The translations under genes were made by a program, and so were the position numbers. From assembly GCA_905182995.1 (NCBI GenBank), contig CAJJDP010000038.1:512567-576566 (forward strand): a DNA stretch of 64,000 nucleotides, written 5' to 3'. The notes beneath the pieces were generated by a model. It had not been told where the DNA came from, ran no database searches, and saw nothing but the letters and a program-made list of their open reading frames with translations. Position 1 is the first letter of the stretch. Every line of letters starts with the position of its first letter. Below are positions 11,599 to 24,128 of the stretch, piece by piece. This DNA is from Paramecium octaurelia (Eukaryota > Ciliophora > Oligohymenophorea > Peniculida > Parameciidae).

Positions 11599-12291
11599 AT
11601 GAGTGTGAATAAAAATCAACTAGTTAAAAATGAAGTTGTAGCAAGTCTATTAGTAGAATAATCAAAAGCTGTTGCTAAATACGCTATAAAAAAAAAAAGC
11701 CAAGTTTATGGGATATCCTTCACAGTCTTTGTGGATAAAGTACAAAAAACCTACTCCACAGAATATGGTTTAAAAACCATTCAAGATCTAATCAATCTTG
11801 TGAATAAAACAAAAGTTGAATAAACAAAAGGCTTATATCCTAAAGGCGATTAACCAAATTAACCCTAACCTTCCCCTAACTTTCTTGCTTTCGAAAGTCC
11901 TGAAAGTCAAAACATGCTTAGCCACTCTATTTTACTTAAAGACGTAAAAACTGTTTACATGAGAGATATATCCTCAGGTAACAATTTAAATTAATCATTA
12001 GAGAATATGGCCTATATCCATGTTTTTGGGAAAAAAAATGTTTGCACATATTATATCAATAAGTCTCAAATCACAGTAGACGAAGTAACATATGATATCT
12101 GAGATTAGTTAATTTAACAATTTAATTAAGACCCAGCTAACAAAAACTGCATGATCGATGTAAAAACAGATAAATATGGCATCGGAAGTCGACTTGAACC
12201 AGGAATGTAAATAAATGAAAACATTATGAAATCCTAAGTCGGTAATTATGTCGAGGACGGAGAAGGATTGATTAGAATATTGCCATATTGA
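11599..12291 (+). CDS. Unidentified protein, 222 aa
   Basis: Exons 11599-12084 and 12109-12291 are joined over a 24-nt intron that contains an in-frame TGA; total 223 codons. The N-terminal half is basic (AIKKKSQVYG), the middle is Pro/Gln/Ser-rich, and the C-terminal half looks globular, ending EDGEGLIRILPY. No signal peptide or membrane helix. No family is recognised. The tidy splice and even codon use make it a real gene. Confidence 0.6.
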
Positions 12292-12723
12292 TCATATATC
12301 ATATTTTTAGTATAATGACAGAATGAGTTTAACAAGATTTTATTAAATTCTATTATATAAAAATCTTTATATCCAATGAGTAAGTTATATATTAATAACT
12401 TATATGATGTAGTATTATTACTTTTAAATATACATACATATTATTGTGATATTAGTGTATAAATCCAAGTTTTATTTGATGAAAATCATAATGCTTCACA
12501 ACTTTAGTCTAAAAAATACCAATATGTAAATAACAATAGTTATCAAATGCGAGACAAGTTTTAACATGTTATCAGCAAATATTACATTTATAGCATATTA
12601 AACAACATTAGTTATTGGATTAATTATTTTCTAAACAAATTCTAAATAATTAATTTTTAATCTGTTTAGAACAGTTTCTTATCTATTTGTAAATGCATAT
12701 TATAAAATGATAAATTTTATAAG
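12292..12723. other. AT-rich intergenic DNA
   Basis: No frame with coding character on either strand. It lies between the 3' ends of two convergent genes. Confidence 0.5.
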
Positions 12724-13021
12724 TCATTATTTGCTACTTGGCCCTGGTACACAATTTAAAATGTGAATTTTATCCCAAGTATCACAAGTCTCAGACTTCC
12801 ATTGTTTTAAGCATTTACCCTAATTTTATAGTAGTAGATCATACTGATCTGCAACAAACTTATGTTTCATATCCACAAACAACACCTCCAGCACTTTGAC
12901 ATTTATTCGTGCAATCTAAACTCCATGGAGCAAATTAATATTCATATCTTAAATTGCTTTATGCATGTAGCTAATCACAAATAACTAAACCTAAGAGCAA
13001 AATGAAAACACAAAATTTCAT
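12724..13021 (-). CDS. Small secreted cysteine-rich protein, 90 aa
   Basis: A 25-nt intron (12820-12844) leaves 91 codons. The first 15 residues (MKFCVFILLLGLVIC) form a signal peptide. The remaining 75 or so hold nine Cys, including a CC pair, spaced as in a disulfide-knotted domain (CTNKCQSAGGVVCGYETQVC, then CRSGKCL). Such size and pattern fit secreted peptides, surface proteins or pheromone-like factors, but I recognise no named family. It is isolated, with about 430 bp and 490 bp of non-coding DNA around it, more than usual here. Confidence 0.7.
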
Positions 13022-13514
13022 AATTATTAATAATAAAAACGATAATATACTTTTTATAATATAGAGAGATAATATAAATTACTCTTGTAATTACTTTAAT
13101 ATAAGAATTGAATAAAAAATCTACTTATACTAAGAATTAATTTGAATTTCTTGAATAATTGCTAAAAAGATACTCAAATGGTATTTATCTGAAATTTAAT
13201 TTAAGTGTGCTAAATCAGAATACTTAAATACAACTGAATCTTTCGCCAGGATCTAAAATGTTGAAAAAATCACTACAATTAAAAGTATCAGTCTTTAAGT
13301 ATTTTTAATCTCTATCTCACTAAAATTAGAGACTAAAATTAGAAAAGTAATTGAAAATCAAACAAAATTGATAGAAATTCTTAAGATAGTTAAGTTGAAA
13401 ATGATACATGGATATAAAATAGAATCAAAGAAATAAATTTAAAGACCTAATTATGTAATTATGTGTAATGATTAAAAGTAATTTGTTTAATTTTATATAA
13501 ATTTGATTAAGGAA
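13022..13514. other. AT-rich intergenic DNA between divergent genes
   Basis: About 490 bp holding the upstream regions of the secreted Cys-rich gene (minus) and the membrane protein gene (plus). No coding frame or recognisable site seen. Confidence 0.5.
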
Positions 13515-15076
13515 ATGAATTATAAACCTATATCAGATTAGCAATCAGTAGATATTGTGGAAGACGATGGTGAATTAGATGTTGTTAATATAAAATAGAA
13601 TAAGAGATTGAATACATATAATAGCAAGTTAATCATTGTATGGATTATGATTCTCATAATCTTATTTGGAGGAATTTTGATATATGTATCGAATTAGGCA
13701 AAAGAGTAAAAGAAAGTAATTCCAAAAGAGGAAACAAAAGTAAATATTACAAGTAAGAAATATCTCTATTTAAAGTACCAAAAGTGTAAGACAATAAAAA
13801 AGATGACTCTAATTTTGATGGGCCTAAATTGATTGATATACAGGATGAAAGAAAAAAAGATGAAGATACTGATCATAATGAGGATAAAGAAATATAAGAA
13901 GAATAATTAAGTAAAGAGGAGGATATTCCTCAGCAAAATGTAAATAAGAGTGAATTAAATCAAACTATTGTAAATGAATCATAAATAAAAAATCAAACAG
14001 TGAATGGAACTGAGCCTCATGCAAATAAAGATACACACAAGGATATTTAATAAAATAGAAGGAATGATGAAGTACTGTGTGAGAAAGGATACTACATGGA
14101 TAAAAATTTAAAGGCATGTAAATAATGTGAGGAGAAATGTTCTGAATGTATGCACATTACAGGAACTTGCTATCGGTGTGAGGAGGAGGTAATTATTATA
14201 TTAATTAAGAGTATTACCTTAACATATATGGAAAATGTATAAACATTTGTGAATAGAATCAGAAGAAACAACCCAATTTACTAATTTCAGAAGAAAATAA
14301 GAATTAGACAATCCCATTCTGTTTTGGGAAAAATCATAGCTCTTCTTTTTATATGGGAGTATAGAAATCGAAGAGCACACATTTTGTGTTGCCCTATTTG
14401 ATAATTCACCCAGCAAAATCAGTTTCTTAGGTTTATCACAATGATTTCCCAATTGTTTACTATTTTAATAAAGATCTGTTCAATTTTGAGGAAAATATCA
14501 AACTCTCAGACATCGCTTAAGAAGCACAGGAGAGATTATTGATAGTCATAATTGTAGGTAGTCATACTTTGTACGATTATACTTTATTCAACTCATTCTT
14601 ATTCTAAAATGCAATTGAAAACATAGAACAAATTGTGAAAGCTAAGAGTACTACATTCCGATCATATTTTGGATAGGAATACAATGGTTATGGAGCGATT
14701 AGAGAATATATTTCTTAATACAGAAATAATACAATTGATTTGATAATTTCTGATGATCCTTCTGAATTGCTACAGTAATTAGATTCATTCTAAATTTAGT
14801 GAGGAAGTAGAGTTGAATTAGTTGGTAACATAAGAAAGACATATGACAGACTACAATTTTGAATCACTCTCAGGAGCTAAATCAGACAAATCTGTTTTAA
14901 TTGTAATGCAATATACAATGAAAGATGAGAATCATCATAATAACTAATGTGATAGATTTAAATATGTTTCATTCGTGCATTGTCAAATAAGAGAAGTTTA
15001 GATAAGTCACATTCAAAAAATGAAATAAAACTTTGAATTTATATCTTAATTTGTTGTTTAGTTAAATTTGGAATGA
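13515..15076 (+). CDS. Single-pass membrane protein with a furin-like Cys-rich stretch
   Basis: Four exons with introns 13753-13775, 14189-14211 and 14775-14799. A TM helix (IIVWIMILIILFGGILIYV) at about residue 45 follows an acidic N-terminus. An acidic, Asn/Gln-rich stalk with several N-x-S/T sites comes next, then a Cys-rich module (CEKGYYMDKNLKACKQC, CSECMHITGTCYRC) like furin-type repeats of ciliate surface proteins, then a C-terminal globular part containing LLIVIIVGSHTLYDY and SVLIVMQYT, vaguely thioredoxin-like. The second intron appears to end in GAG; that reading restores the CxxC...YYL..GKC pattern. Likely in the secretory pathway or at the cell surface. Function unknown. Confidence 0.68.
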
Positions 15077-15395
15077 AATTATATTAAAAATAAAATATTA
15101 AATCTCTTTTTTATTATTGTTAACATGGATAGATGAGTAAGGAATCTTTCTAAATTAGCTGCATAAATGAAGACTTAATTAATTAAATAGAGAGTATGAT
15201 ATTATAGTAATCCAAATTACTTAGAATTTCAGCATTATTTTAGTTCTCTAAATATAGTAATAATAATTTTACACTATAGGATTAAAATTGCAGTATAGAT
15301 TTATTATTTATAACACTTGATTCCATATAAATCTAAATATTTAGGTTAGTTATCAATTTATTGTTTATTACATAACTAATAATTTTAATAAATAA
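15077..15395. other. AT-rich intergenic DNA
   Basis: About 320 bp between two plus-strand genes. No coding frame or known element seen. Confidence 0.45.
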
Positions 15396-16315
15396 ATGCA
15401 AGCAGAAAAGTCTCTTCCCAGATCGAGAACTTTTGGTAGTGGAAAATAGTAATTTACTATGTTATTTAAGAGATTAGCTTACAACAGGTAAATCGAAAAA
15501 AACTACCTATGAAAATTGTTTAAATTGCTGCGGAAATTTTTGGGGTACATGCAGAGCTTGGATTCCTTGCTGTTTTTGTTGTCCATATCCTTATTAGCAA
15601 ATTAGCTAAGGATATGTCGGATTGTTGCAAGAATTTGGACGTTTTGAAAGACAATTGCCACCTGGTATGCATTTTGTTAATCAGTAACTTAATTCAATAT
15701 ACGTAGGTGTTCAGGCTAAATTGCAATGGTAGATATGAAGACACAGTAAAATTGAATTATAAATTTAAGTTCTGGACAAGTTAACAGATCAGTTATCCTG
15801 ACGAAAGATAATATTACTTCAGAGATTGACACAGTTTTATATTATAGAATAGTTGATCCAATCAAATGCATTTATAGATTGAACAATCTTGATGGAGCAA
15901 TGCTTGAAGTTACTCAATCAGTCATGCGTACAGTCTGTGGAGAACACACTCTTTAGGAGATGTTAGTTGATCGTATTCAAATATCTCATGAGATTGAAGA
16001 ATATGTGGAAGCCATTGTGAATGAGTGGGGTATTATTCATGGTTAACAATAACAGGTGTCTACGTAGAGAAGTTGTTTATTAAAGATCAAAGATTAAGTG
16101 AGGACTTGAGATAAGCATTGGCATTGGCAGGAACAACAAAAAAGATGACTGAGGCTAAGATCATATCTGCTTAAGCTGATGTAGAGGCTGCCAAGTTCCA
16201 GCGAGAAACCTCCGACATATTATCAAGTCAAGCAGCTATGTAAATCAGAATGCTTGAAACTCTTTCATTGATTGCTAAAGGTGCAAGTAAAAAGGTTGTG
16301 ATGATGGGATTATGA
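15396..16315 (+). CDS. Stomatin/prohibitin-family (SPFH) membrane protein, 274 aa
   Basis: Five exons with introns 15449-15470, 15684-15706, 15746-15769 and 16030-16055 sum to 275 codons. A Cys-rich segment (CLNCCGNFWGTCRAWIPC) near residues 33-55 precedes the SPFH domain: VGLLQEFGRFERQLPPGMHF, SVILTKDNITSEIDTVLYYR, LDGAMLEVTQSVMRTVCGEH and VNEWGVYVEKLFIKD, ending QALALAGTTKKMTEAKI and SSQAAMQIRMLETL. These are hallmark stomatin/Band 7 segments. Family members form oligomers on the inner face of membranes and modulate channels; the Cys cluster could be palmitoylated. The first acceptor site is AAG. Confidence 0.9.
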
Positions 16316-16341
16316 AATTATTCTAATATAATTTATTAACT

Positions 16342-17579
16342 TCATTTTATGGTTTATGATGAAAATCCAAGAGCCTTCTCTAAATTCTTGATTGTTTACA
16401 CCACCTCTTGTTTCCCTTAATCATACTGAGAAAACACTCCTATAAAGGTTGACACTATCATATCATGGAAATAACATCCAAATCGTTGCATATGACTAAC
16501 TACTAGTTTTTCATCAATGTCTTAAAAGGAATCAAAAGTGAAAAAATTAATAAAATCCTCTAATTCAGAGTTGATCACAGGTTGAAAATCTCCCCCATTG
16601 AATTTCTAGAATTCTCCTTCTTCTACCATTTCGCAATAATAATACAGTTTTAAATCTAATATACATCAATATTACTTGCAGGCTTCAACATAAATTATCT
16701 TTAGATTCCATAATTATTAAATTCATCATAAATTGGTTATCTTTTTCTTAATCTTTCTAACAAAGCTGAACACAACATATTATTCATAGATTATTGAATT
16801 GCCTCTTATTTCTTCTGATATCCTTGTGATAAGGTTTCTAGTTTTGGTTCTCTCCTTAGCAAATATTTGGATTTTAAGGATTGATCATCAGCAGTCTATA
16901 CTTCAATAATATACCCAACTTGAAGATCGGCTTCTACATTTGGTTTGAGTGAGACCAATGCTTACATTTTACCTATGCTATCAATCTGCAACCCCTCATT
17001 TGCTAAAAAGAATAATTTTTTATCCAGAATCTTATTCATATGTTTTCCAATTTTAATCTCGAATACTTCAAACTCTTGCTTCTCATATTGAATTTATGGA
17101 TTTGATTTCCAATTTGAGATTTTATAGTTTTGTGACAATAATTGCTCCATAAGTCCTGTAATTTTGAGTTTTCTTTATTGTTTGTCAGAAAACATTGTTT
17201 GCACCTAAGAAGTTATAGCTTCATAGTTGTTTATGGTTTTTTTGTAAATCCACGTTTATTCCTTGAAATCATTCAATAAGCCATCTTTCTCATCCAAAAC
17301 CATTTTCAACTATTCCTGCAATTGCTTTGGAATTTCGGAGGACTTAGCGAGAGCTTCTTAAAATTACAGATTCTACTCTTATAATAGCTGCTCATATTAT
17401 TTAATCTTCTATTGCGATGCTTCCTCTGACTATTTAGAGAGGGAAAGTTGCTTTTATAAAGATGTCAATTGCTATTGCAAGGTGCTGTTCTCTATTGTCA
17501 ATTAATTGACTTGTTATTATAGTGTACTTATTCTGAGTTACAATGTAGTTGTATCCTAAAAACTCCCAGATTGCCTCAT
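16342..17579 (-). CDS. Coiled-coil protein with a C-terminal globular domain, 405 aa
   Basis: A single 20-nt intron, among the shortest here, leaves 406 codons and restores the frame near the C-terminus (APANLKLYYYC-type junction). Residues about 1-130 are Gln/Glu-rich coiled coil. The rest appears globular (FEVFEIKIGKHMNKILDKKL; VEADLQVGYIIEVQTADD; YYCEMVEEGEF). No family is recognised. It stops 26 bp from the stomatin stop codon on the other strand. Upstream, 52 bp away, another minus-strand coiled-coil ORF ends; the two might be parts of one gene if a base error hides the joint. Confidence 0.6.
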
Positions 17580-17631
17580 TAATAAATTATAATAATAGAA
17601 TTTATAATAACTATTATTTATTGTAAAGTAA

Positions 17632-18204
17632 TCATAATTAGGATGCTAACTTTGGTGACTTTTATAAGAATTATTATTATAATTTCTTTCTCTATTCTTG
17701 TAATTTTCTACTCTACTGTTCAAGTTGGCTTATTTTAAATTCAGATTATATCAATTATTCTTGTAAATTTTGATACTATGTTGCTAGCTTATCGTTTGAG
17801 AATTCGTTGTTGTTCTCCTTCTCTCTTTAATTATTCAAAGGAGTTGAAAAACCCATGTCTGTATGAATTCTATTTGATTAAATATATTGGTTATTGACAA
17901 CACTCTACCTTTGTTGTGATAACACATTCGGAGTGAGGGTTCTTGATTGCACTGCTTGATGCTTGGTGGGTGTCTAACTTTGACGTTAATTGTAAGGAAT
18001 TTTTTATGGCGTCATTGTGAAGGTTTGGGGTTATTAAGAATATTTGATGACATTGGGACTTACAGAAACCTTATTCTTGATTAATCTTATTGGTGAAACA
18101 TTGGAGCCTTATTAATCAATGTTCTATGACACTCTTCTAGTAGATTGCAATTAACTCGATTTATCCAATGGAATAATGATCGACTATTAGGTCTATACAG
18201 GCAT
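17632..18204 (-). CDS. Low-complexity/coiled-coil protein, 190 aa
   Basis: Intronless ORF of 191 codons from ATG 18204 to TGA 17632-17634. The N-terminal 120 residues are Ser/Thr/Gln/Pro-rich and probably disordered (several SP and TP sites). The last 50 form a coiled coil (LATQYQNLQEQLIQSEFKIS). No named family. It may be the N-terminal part of the gene at 16342-17579, since both are coiled coil and contiguous on the strand. Confidence 0.5.
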
Positions 18205-18435
18205 TCTAATTGTAGGTTAAATTATTCTCTAAATACAATCATTATCATACCTAAGTATACTAATACATTTCAATATTCCAGTTAACAGATAAATAATTAA
18301 AAATATTTATGTTTATTTGAATTAAAATTGAGCATAATTATGTTTATAAGAAATTAAATTTAAAGCTTATTTAGATACAAATAAATATATTGATTTAGAT
18401 TTGGACGAAAAAAAAAATTGATTTATAAACTAATA

Positions 18436-19622
18436 TCATTATAGAATGGAAGTTTTCTACTTCTAATTTAAATTGCGTCGAGCACTTCCACTTCTGCTTC
18501 TAGGTTGAGTTAATATAGTTTCTAAAAATACAAATTATCTAATACATTAAATAGTTTTTTATTGCACTTGGGAATTTGATGAATTCTTTTTGGAGGCATT
18601 TTAACTAATTAAATTTCCTTTCTTATCTTTAATAATTATTTATTACTGAATGATATCATTAATGGAAGAGATTGAATTATGTTTGCCATGAAATGATTTT
18701 TAGTATTCTTGTTGTTGTTGTTAAATTTATTATTACAATTATTACTATTGAGGATTCTACCCATATTGAAGGATATTAAAGTAATTTTATTTCAAAGATC
18801 CTTGAGATTGAGTTGGGTAATCAGTGCTTTCTTAGAGTTAACTACTTAATTTATGTTCTGAATAGGAACTAGTTTTATTGGTTTCCTTACTATTAGGCTT
18901 TGTTTTAATGAGTGCTTTAATTTATTAGCTATTCTTATGAAATTTCTAAATTTCTTGATCCCCTTGATCATATTCTAAAGTCTTTTTGAATTAATCATTT
19001 TCTAATTATTGAATTCGCTGCTTATAATAAGTGATATCAGACTGCAATTTCATGTTTTCTTCATAATATTTTTGATTTTCTCTCTTCAGATTCTAATGGA
19101 CAATATTGACACATGCATTACATTCATAACCTTCTTGGTTGTTTCAAGTAACTCATTTCTGGTTGCCTCACTTTCATCTAATTTGGTTTGGATTGATTCT
19201 GTATACAATTTCAATTGCTATTCAAGCTAATTTGAAGATTAAATGTAATATCTACTCTTATGTGATTTCTAATCTCGCCCTCATATTTGATGAGTGTTTG
19301 TTCAAGCTTCTCGTATTCATCTTCGGTTCTTAGACTTTTAAAAGAGGAATTTGGATCCAAATTCTTCTCCAACTTTCTTAGATGATTAATATGTTTACTG
19401 GACTTTTTTGTCAATTTTCAAGATCAGATTGGTGAAGACGACTTTGATTATGTTGGCTAATTGAGTTAGGTTCTCATAATCCTTCAATTCCTTCTCGATT
19501 TCATTCAGATCACTTTTTGTTTCAATGTACTTCTCCAATTAAATTAAGATTCTCTCCAACAAATCTTTCAAAGAAGACTCTATTTCTCGGTCGGAATACG
19601 AATTCAGACTTGTTTCACTCAT
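18436..19622 (-). CDS. Coiled-coil protein with Gln/Asn-rich tail, 360 aa
   Basis: Introns 19377-19398, 19227-19255, 19093-19121 and probably 18522-18545 leave 361 codons. Residues about 1-220 are continuous coiled coil (start SETSLNSYSDREIESSLKDL). The tail is Gln/Asn/Ser-rich with runs of Gln written in TAA, TAG and CAA, and ends with basic residues (PRSRSGSARR). No family is recognised. A cytoskeletal or scaffold role is possible but inferred only from the coiled coil. Confidence 0.62.
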
Positions 19623-19897
19623 CGACTGTTTATTAATTATATTAAAAATACTATTAATAATTTTGATTACATAATCAAATTCAAGATGAAATATCATGTA
19701 TTTACCAATAATTCCACTAGTTTTATTTGTTAATTTATAAATGGCAAAAAACTGATGCTTATTTATTTAAATAAATTGATAAATTTGCAGTTACACAATT
19801 ACTCCGTCGCATTAATTCTCAAATGATGACATTTTAATAGGGATACATCAGTTTATAAATGTATTTAAGTTGAATACAATAAATAAATCAATAAATA

Positions 19898-21186
19898 ATG
19901 AAACATTTTTCATAAAATTCATAGAATTAGTAACTCGTCACCAAGACCTTCAATGACATCCCATTCACTATTTACAATCGATATTAGGGCATTAAATTAT
20001 TGGGAGCAGGATCATATGGAACAGTTTTGTTAGCTTTGGATACCCAAACCAACACCAAAGTTGCAATTAAAAAACTCAACCCATTGGAGGATATTATAGA
20101 TGCCAAGAGAATGCTGAGAGAAATACGAATATTAAGAGCTATGGCTCATCCCAATATTGTTGCAATCAAAGCTGCCATCTACGATAATGTTTCATAAGAG
20201 AGTGACTATTTCGGCACTGTCTATTTGGTATAAGAATATTTTTAGGCCGATCTTCACAGAGTTCTTAAAAACCCAAAAGATCTCTCCGATGATCATGTGC
20301 AATTCATCATGTATTCTAACCAATCCTATTTTAGGTATCAATTAACCAAGGCAGTGGCATATCTACATTCAGCATCCATCATACACAGAGATATCAAGCC
20401 ATCCAATATATTAGCCAAAGATGACTGCTCCATAAGTCTCTGTGATTTTGGCCTCTCCCGATAAATCGAAGAATATGAAGAAGAAGATAATAAAAAAGCA
20501 TAAAATTTCACAGAATATGTTGTCACAAGTATAGACCATCTAAATCATCCATAGGATACTACAGAGCACCAGAGATTATGGTTTCCTCTTAGCAATACTC
20601 ATTTCCCATTGACATTTGGTCATTGGGCTGCACTTTCGCCGAAATGCTAAACGAAGGAAAGGTAAATCCTTATATTAAGACTATCAGGTTCTCTTCAAAG
20701 GCAAGACCTATGTTTAAATGGTAAAAATGATCTTCGAAATACTTGGCAAGCCAATTCAAGAAGACCTGGATCAATTCATTAAGAATAAAAATGCTATGGA
20801 GTTTGTCCAGTCCCTACCAAGTGTTCCACCACAATCAATCAAGAAATTAATTGATTATTCCAATCCTCTAGCAATTGATTTATTGGATAAAATGCTTGTG
20901 ATCAATCCTCATAAAAGAATCACTGCTCAAGAAGTAAGATAAATGATTAAATCAGGCATTAAATCATCCTTATTTTAAAGAAATTAGAGAAAAAACTGAG
21001 GAAGCACCTTATAAAGGGAATGCAGACTTTACATTCGAAAATGATGACACTATTAGTTTTGAATAAATGAGAATTATGATTCTCGAAGAACTAAATAAAT
21101 TAGGGGAAAAGATAGATATTCCTGGAGAGATGGATAGATTAAGATAACTCAGAGAGAAAAGGAGAGCTCAAAAATTAAAAAAATGA
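19898..21186 (+). CDS. MAP kinase (ERK-type, TEY activation loop), 396 aa
   Basis: Introns 20311-20334, 20529-20554, 20662-20687 and 20934-20955 leave 397 codons. All kinase motifs are present: glycine loop [18 protein letters not shown] with the ATP-binding Lys, [11 protein letters not shown] catalytic loop, CDFGLSR, the dual-phosphorylation site [15 protein letters not shown], and [14 protein letters not shown] places it in the ERK branch and the CMGC group. The substrate would be Ser/Thr followed by Pro. A charged C-terminal tail of about 60 residues follows the domain. The TEY motif is visible only after removing the 26-nt intron inside it. Confidence 0.93.
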
Positions 21187-21421
21187 TTATTTTTTTATTC
21201 ATTATAAGATTTTAAGGCATATATATATATTAATTAGTAAATTAATCAAATGTTCATTGCATTTTGAGCTAGTTGATGTTATCATAAACAATAATTATCT
21301 CATAAATCAAATCCATTTAACTTATTTTTATTTATATTCAATCTTTCTTTTATAAGTTTGAAACTTTTCTAAGAAGATATGTTTCTATGAGTTTCATAAA
21401 AATGAGTTAATTAATATATAT

Positions 21422-22351
21422 ATGTCATAAATTATTTAGGAGATAATCTCAAAACAAAAGATTAAAGAGCACATTCTCACAGAAGTAGTTGGACACACCT
21501 TAGAAATTACATTCAATCGTCCAGAATTCCACAATGCTTTCACAGTTGGAATGTATGTGATGTTTCAAGAATATGTATTATAAGCTGATAAAGATCCAAA
21601 TGTATTATGTTAAATTAAGTCTAGATATATTTAATATTAGTCAAAAGCAATGGAAAATCATTTAGTTCAGGTAATGATTTGAGAAATTTTGATGCATGGC
21701 CAGGATTGAATGATGAAGTATATAACCTTAGTATCATAGGATAGAAAATAAGCATCTCTAGGCTTAACCAATATGCTAAGAGACTTTACAAGTTCCTTTC
21801 TAAACTTAACTAAACCAATTATTGCTTGTTGTTAAGGAGGAGTTATTGGATTTATTTTCCCATTGTTATCCTTATTTGATTAAGTGTATGTCACAGAAGA
21901 TGCTTACTTCTTTGCACCAATGTTATTGTTTGGATAAGTATTTTATTACATGTTCATTTTAGGGTGTTGAGATGTTCTCTAGTTATACTTTTCCAAGACT
22001 ATTTGGATAAGGAAAGACTTTTAGTTTATTATTCAGAGGATAAAAACTATCAGCCAAAGAAGCAATCCATTTTGGATATGCTTAAGAAATATTTAAAACA
22101 TAAGATGAAATGATTAAGCAAGCAAGATAGATTTGTTAGTAATTGGAATAACAAGATCAAACTGCTATCTTTCATGGAAAAAAATTAATTAAAAGAGCAG
22201 TATATGATGTATATCATATGCTTTATATATATTCTAGCAACTGAAAACATCAAATGAATAAGAATTGTAAAATTTACATAGAATATGGTCAGGAGACAAG
22301 CTGGTTGAAAACGTATTTAATTATATGCAGAGACTTAAAGCCAAATTATGA
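21422..22351 (+). CDS. Enoyl-CoA hydratase/isomerase (crotonase) family, 276 aa
   Basis: Introns 21602-21624, 21718-21739, 21938-21962 and 22209-22237 leave 277 codons. Crotonase landmarks are present: EITFNRPEFHNAFT, KSNGKSFSSGNDLRNF (first oxyanion-hole segment), and KPIIACCQGGVIGFIFPLLS (second oxyanion hole). Then DQVYVTEDAYFFAP and RLFGQGKTFSLLFRG follow in the usual order. The catalytic Glu pair of mitochondrial hydratase is not evident; the acidic residue aligns better with peroxisomal delta-isomerase (ECI2-type) members. It could act in fatty-acid beta-oxidation. No signal for targeting is clear at the N-terminus. Confidence 0.82.
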
Positions 22352-22628
22352 TAAATTTCGATATACATTATCTAATTATATGTTAATTTTTTTAATTCAA
22401 GGGATATATCGTGATAAGAGATTCCTTATTAATAGCCTATTTCAAAATGAAATATCTACTATAGTCTTATGGTAAATAATACTATGTGGCAGCCAAGAAG
22501 TATGGACACAAATAGTACTATTCTTTTTGTTTTAAAAGGATTTAATTATATCCTTTTAATATACTTTTTCAATAAATAAATAAATTCAATTATAATAAAG
22601 ACTATCATATCAAATCAATATAATAAAT

Positions 22629-24128
22629 TCACTATTTTCGTGGACTCTACCGGGAATGTTTTAAATATGTGATTTTTTCTTTTAATGTTTTTGCTTTCTT
22701 TATCATAGAATCATCATCATCTAATTATGGAGTCATGTTTGAGATAGCTTATTCACAAAATTATTCAGCCAATTCTTGTTTTCCTAAATTAAAATATACA
22801 GTAGCAATATTATATTAAGTTGATCCAAGAGATTAGTACTAGTTTTTTTCTCTTACATCAGCCTCCTAAAGGCTTAATACTTTTAAGTAGATTTCCAAAG
22901 CCAATTAATAATTTTTTAATTTAAAATGCAGCGCAGCGATATGCAAGTTAATGTAAATTACCCATTTAGGATCAGTTTTATGTTGAATTTCTTTTTTTAG
23001 AGAAATAGAATCTTCATAAGCATCAATGGCTAACTAAGATTCTTCATAGAAACGATAACAGTCTCCAAGTAATTCATAAAAGATTGATTCATAAAAGATT
23101 AGTTTAGAATGATAATTTACTAACACTTCTAATTATATTTTCTCCATACAAGTTTTTATAATTTAAATTGCAAAGGAAAATTCTTTGCCTGAAATTAATC
23201 CTTAGGCTAATTTTTAATAATCAATTAACATTTCTGTAATAGGAGCACCTAAATTTGTTTTTAATTCTATTAATTTTTAAAATAAATTGATATCTTAATT
23301 ATTTAAATTATTATTAAGAATTTCTTCTGTTTCTTTGATCTCTTCTAAAATTTATTCGTTTTCTCTTTTAATTTATTAGTATGCAGATTCAATCTCTTCA
23401 TAATTTAAATCAGATTCTGTTTAGTTAATCATTTGTAAAAAGTATGTTTTAGCCTTTTCAAAGTCTTATTCTTAAATGTAATGTTCATAAATCTCGCCAA
23501 GTAGTATTTTGTTCTGCTTTTCATAAATTTGAATCTTTTCTTAGAACCAAATGGAAGTTGCTCTGTCTTCATTTAATTAAGGCTTAATTTTTTGCTAGAA
23601 TAAAGAATATTAAAATTACAAATAGTAATTTAAGTTCCTCCTTTGATAGCATGTTTTCCTGTTCAAGCATTGTAATCAAAGTTAACTTGTCTTCAATTTT
23701 GACTACTGCTTTGAGTTGTCTCTTAATGCTCTTCAGAATTTCAATTTATTAGGTTTGTAATTTCAAATTCTCTTTGAGAGAGGAGCGATTTATTTTTTTG
23801 ATATTCAATTAAATTTTTTAATAATTTTTTAATTCTACATCGTACACCATCATAGTCAATAAACTTGATATCAAATTTATTCATACCTTTCATTATAGAG
23901 ACTATTTTAAGGAGATATTCTCTTCGTTAAATTTTCTAAAATTCTGTATTAATTTTCATCCTTAATTGGACGACAACTATTAAAAGTTTCTTCATCTATA
24001 TCTTGCTAGGTCTTCCTCCAAGTAACAGTTACTTCTTTACGAAGGTTAAGGGCTTCTTTAATTTTAGGGAGTAAAAGTAATAATTGCTCTTAATTTTCTA
24101 AAATCTTTATTTCGACTAGATTAGCCAT
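22629..24128 (-). CDS. TPR-repeat, helical protein, 483 aa
   Basis: Introns 23864-23886 and 23595-23619 leave 484 codons. The N-terminal half is coiled coil. The C-terminal half has tetratricopeptide-like helix pairs, for example LGDCYRFYEESQLAIDAYEDSI, INLHIAALHFKLKNYQLALE and YNIATVYFNLGKQELAEQF. TPRs mediate protein-protein contacts. The protein has no signal peptide. Its start codon lies only 26 bp from the divergent MORN-repeat start codon, so the two share one very short promoter. Exact function unknown. Confidence 0.72.

Noticed and set aside
20311-20334. Seven-residue insertion in the MAP kinase before YQLTKAV
   Set aside because: It is a 24-nt intron; removal restores the kinase alignment.
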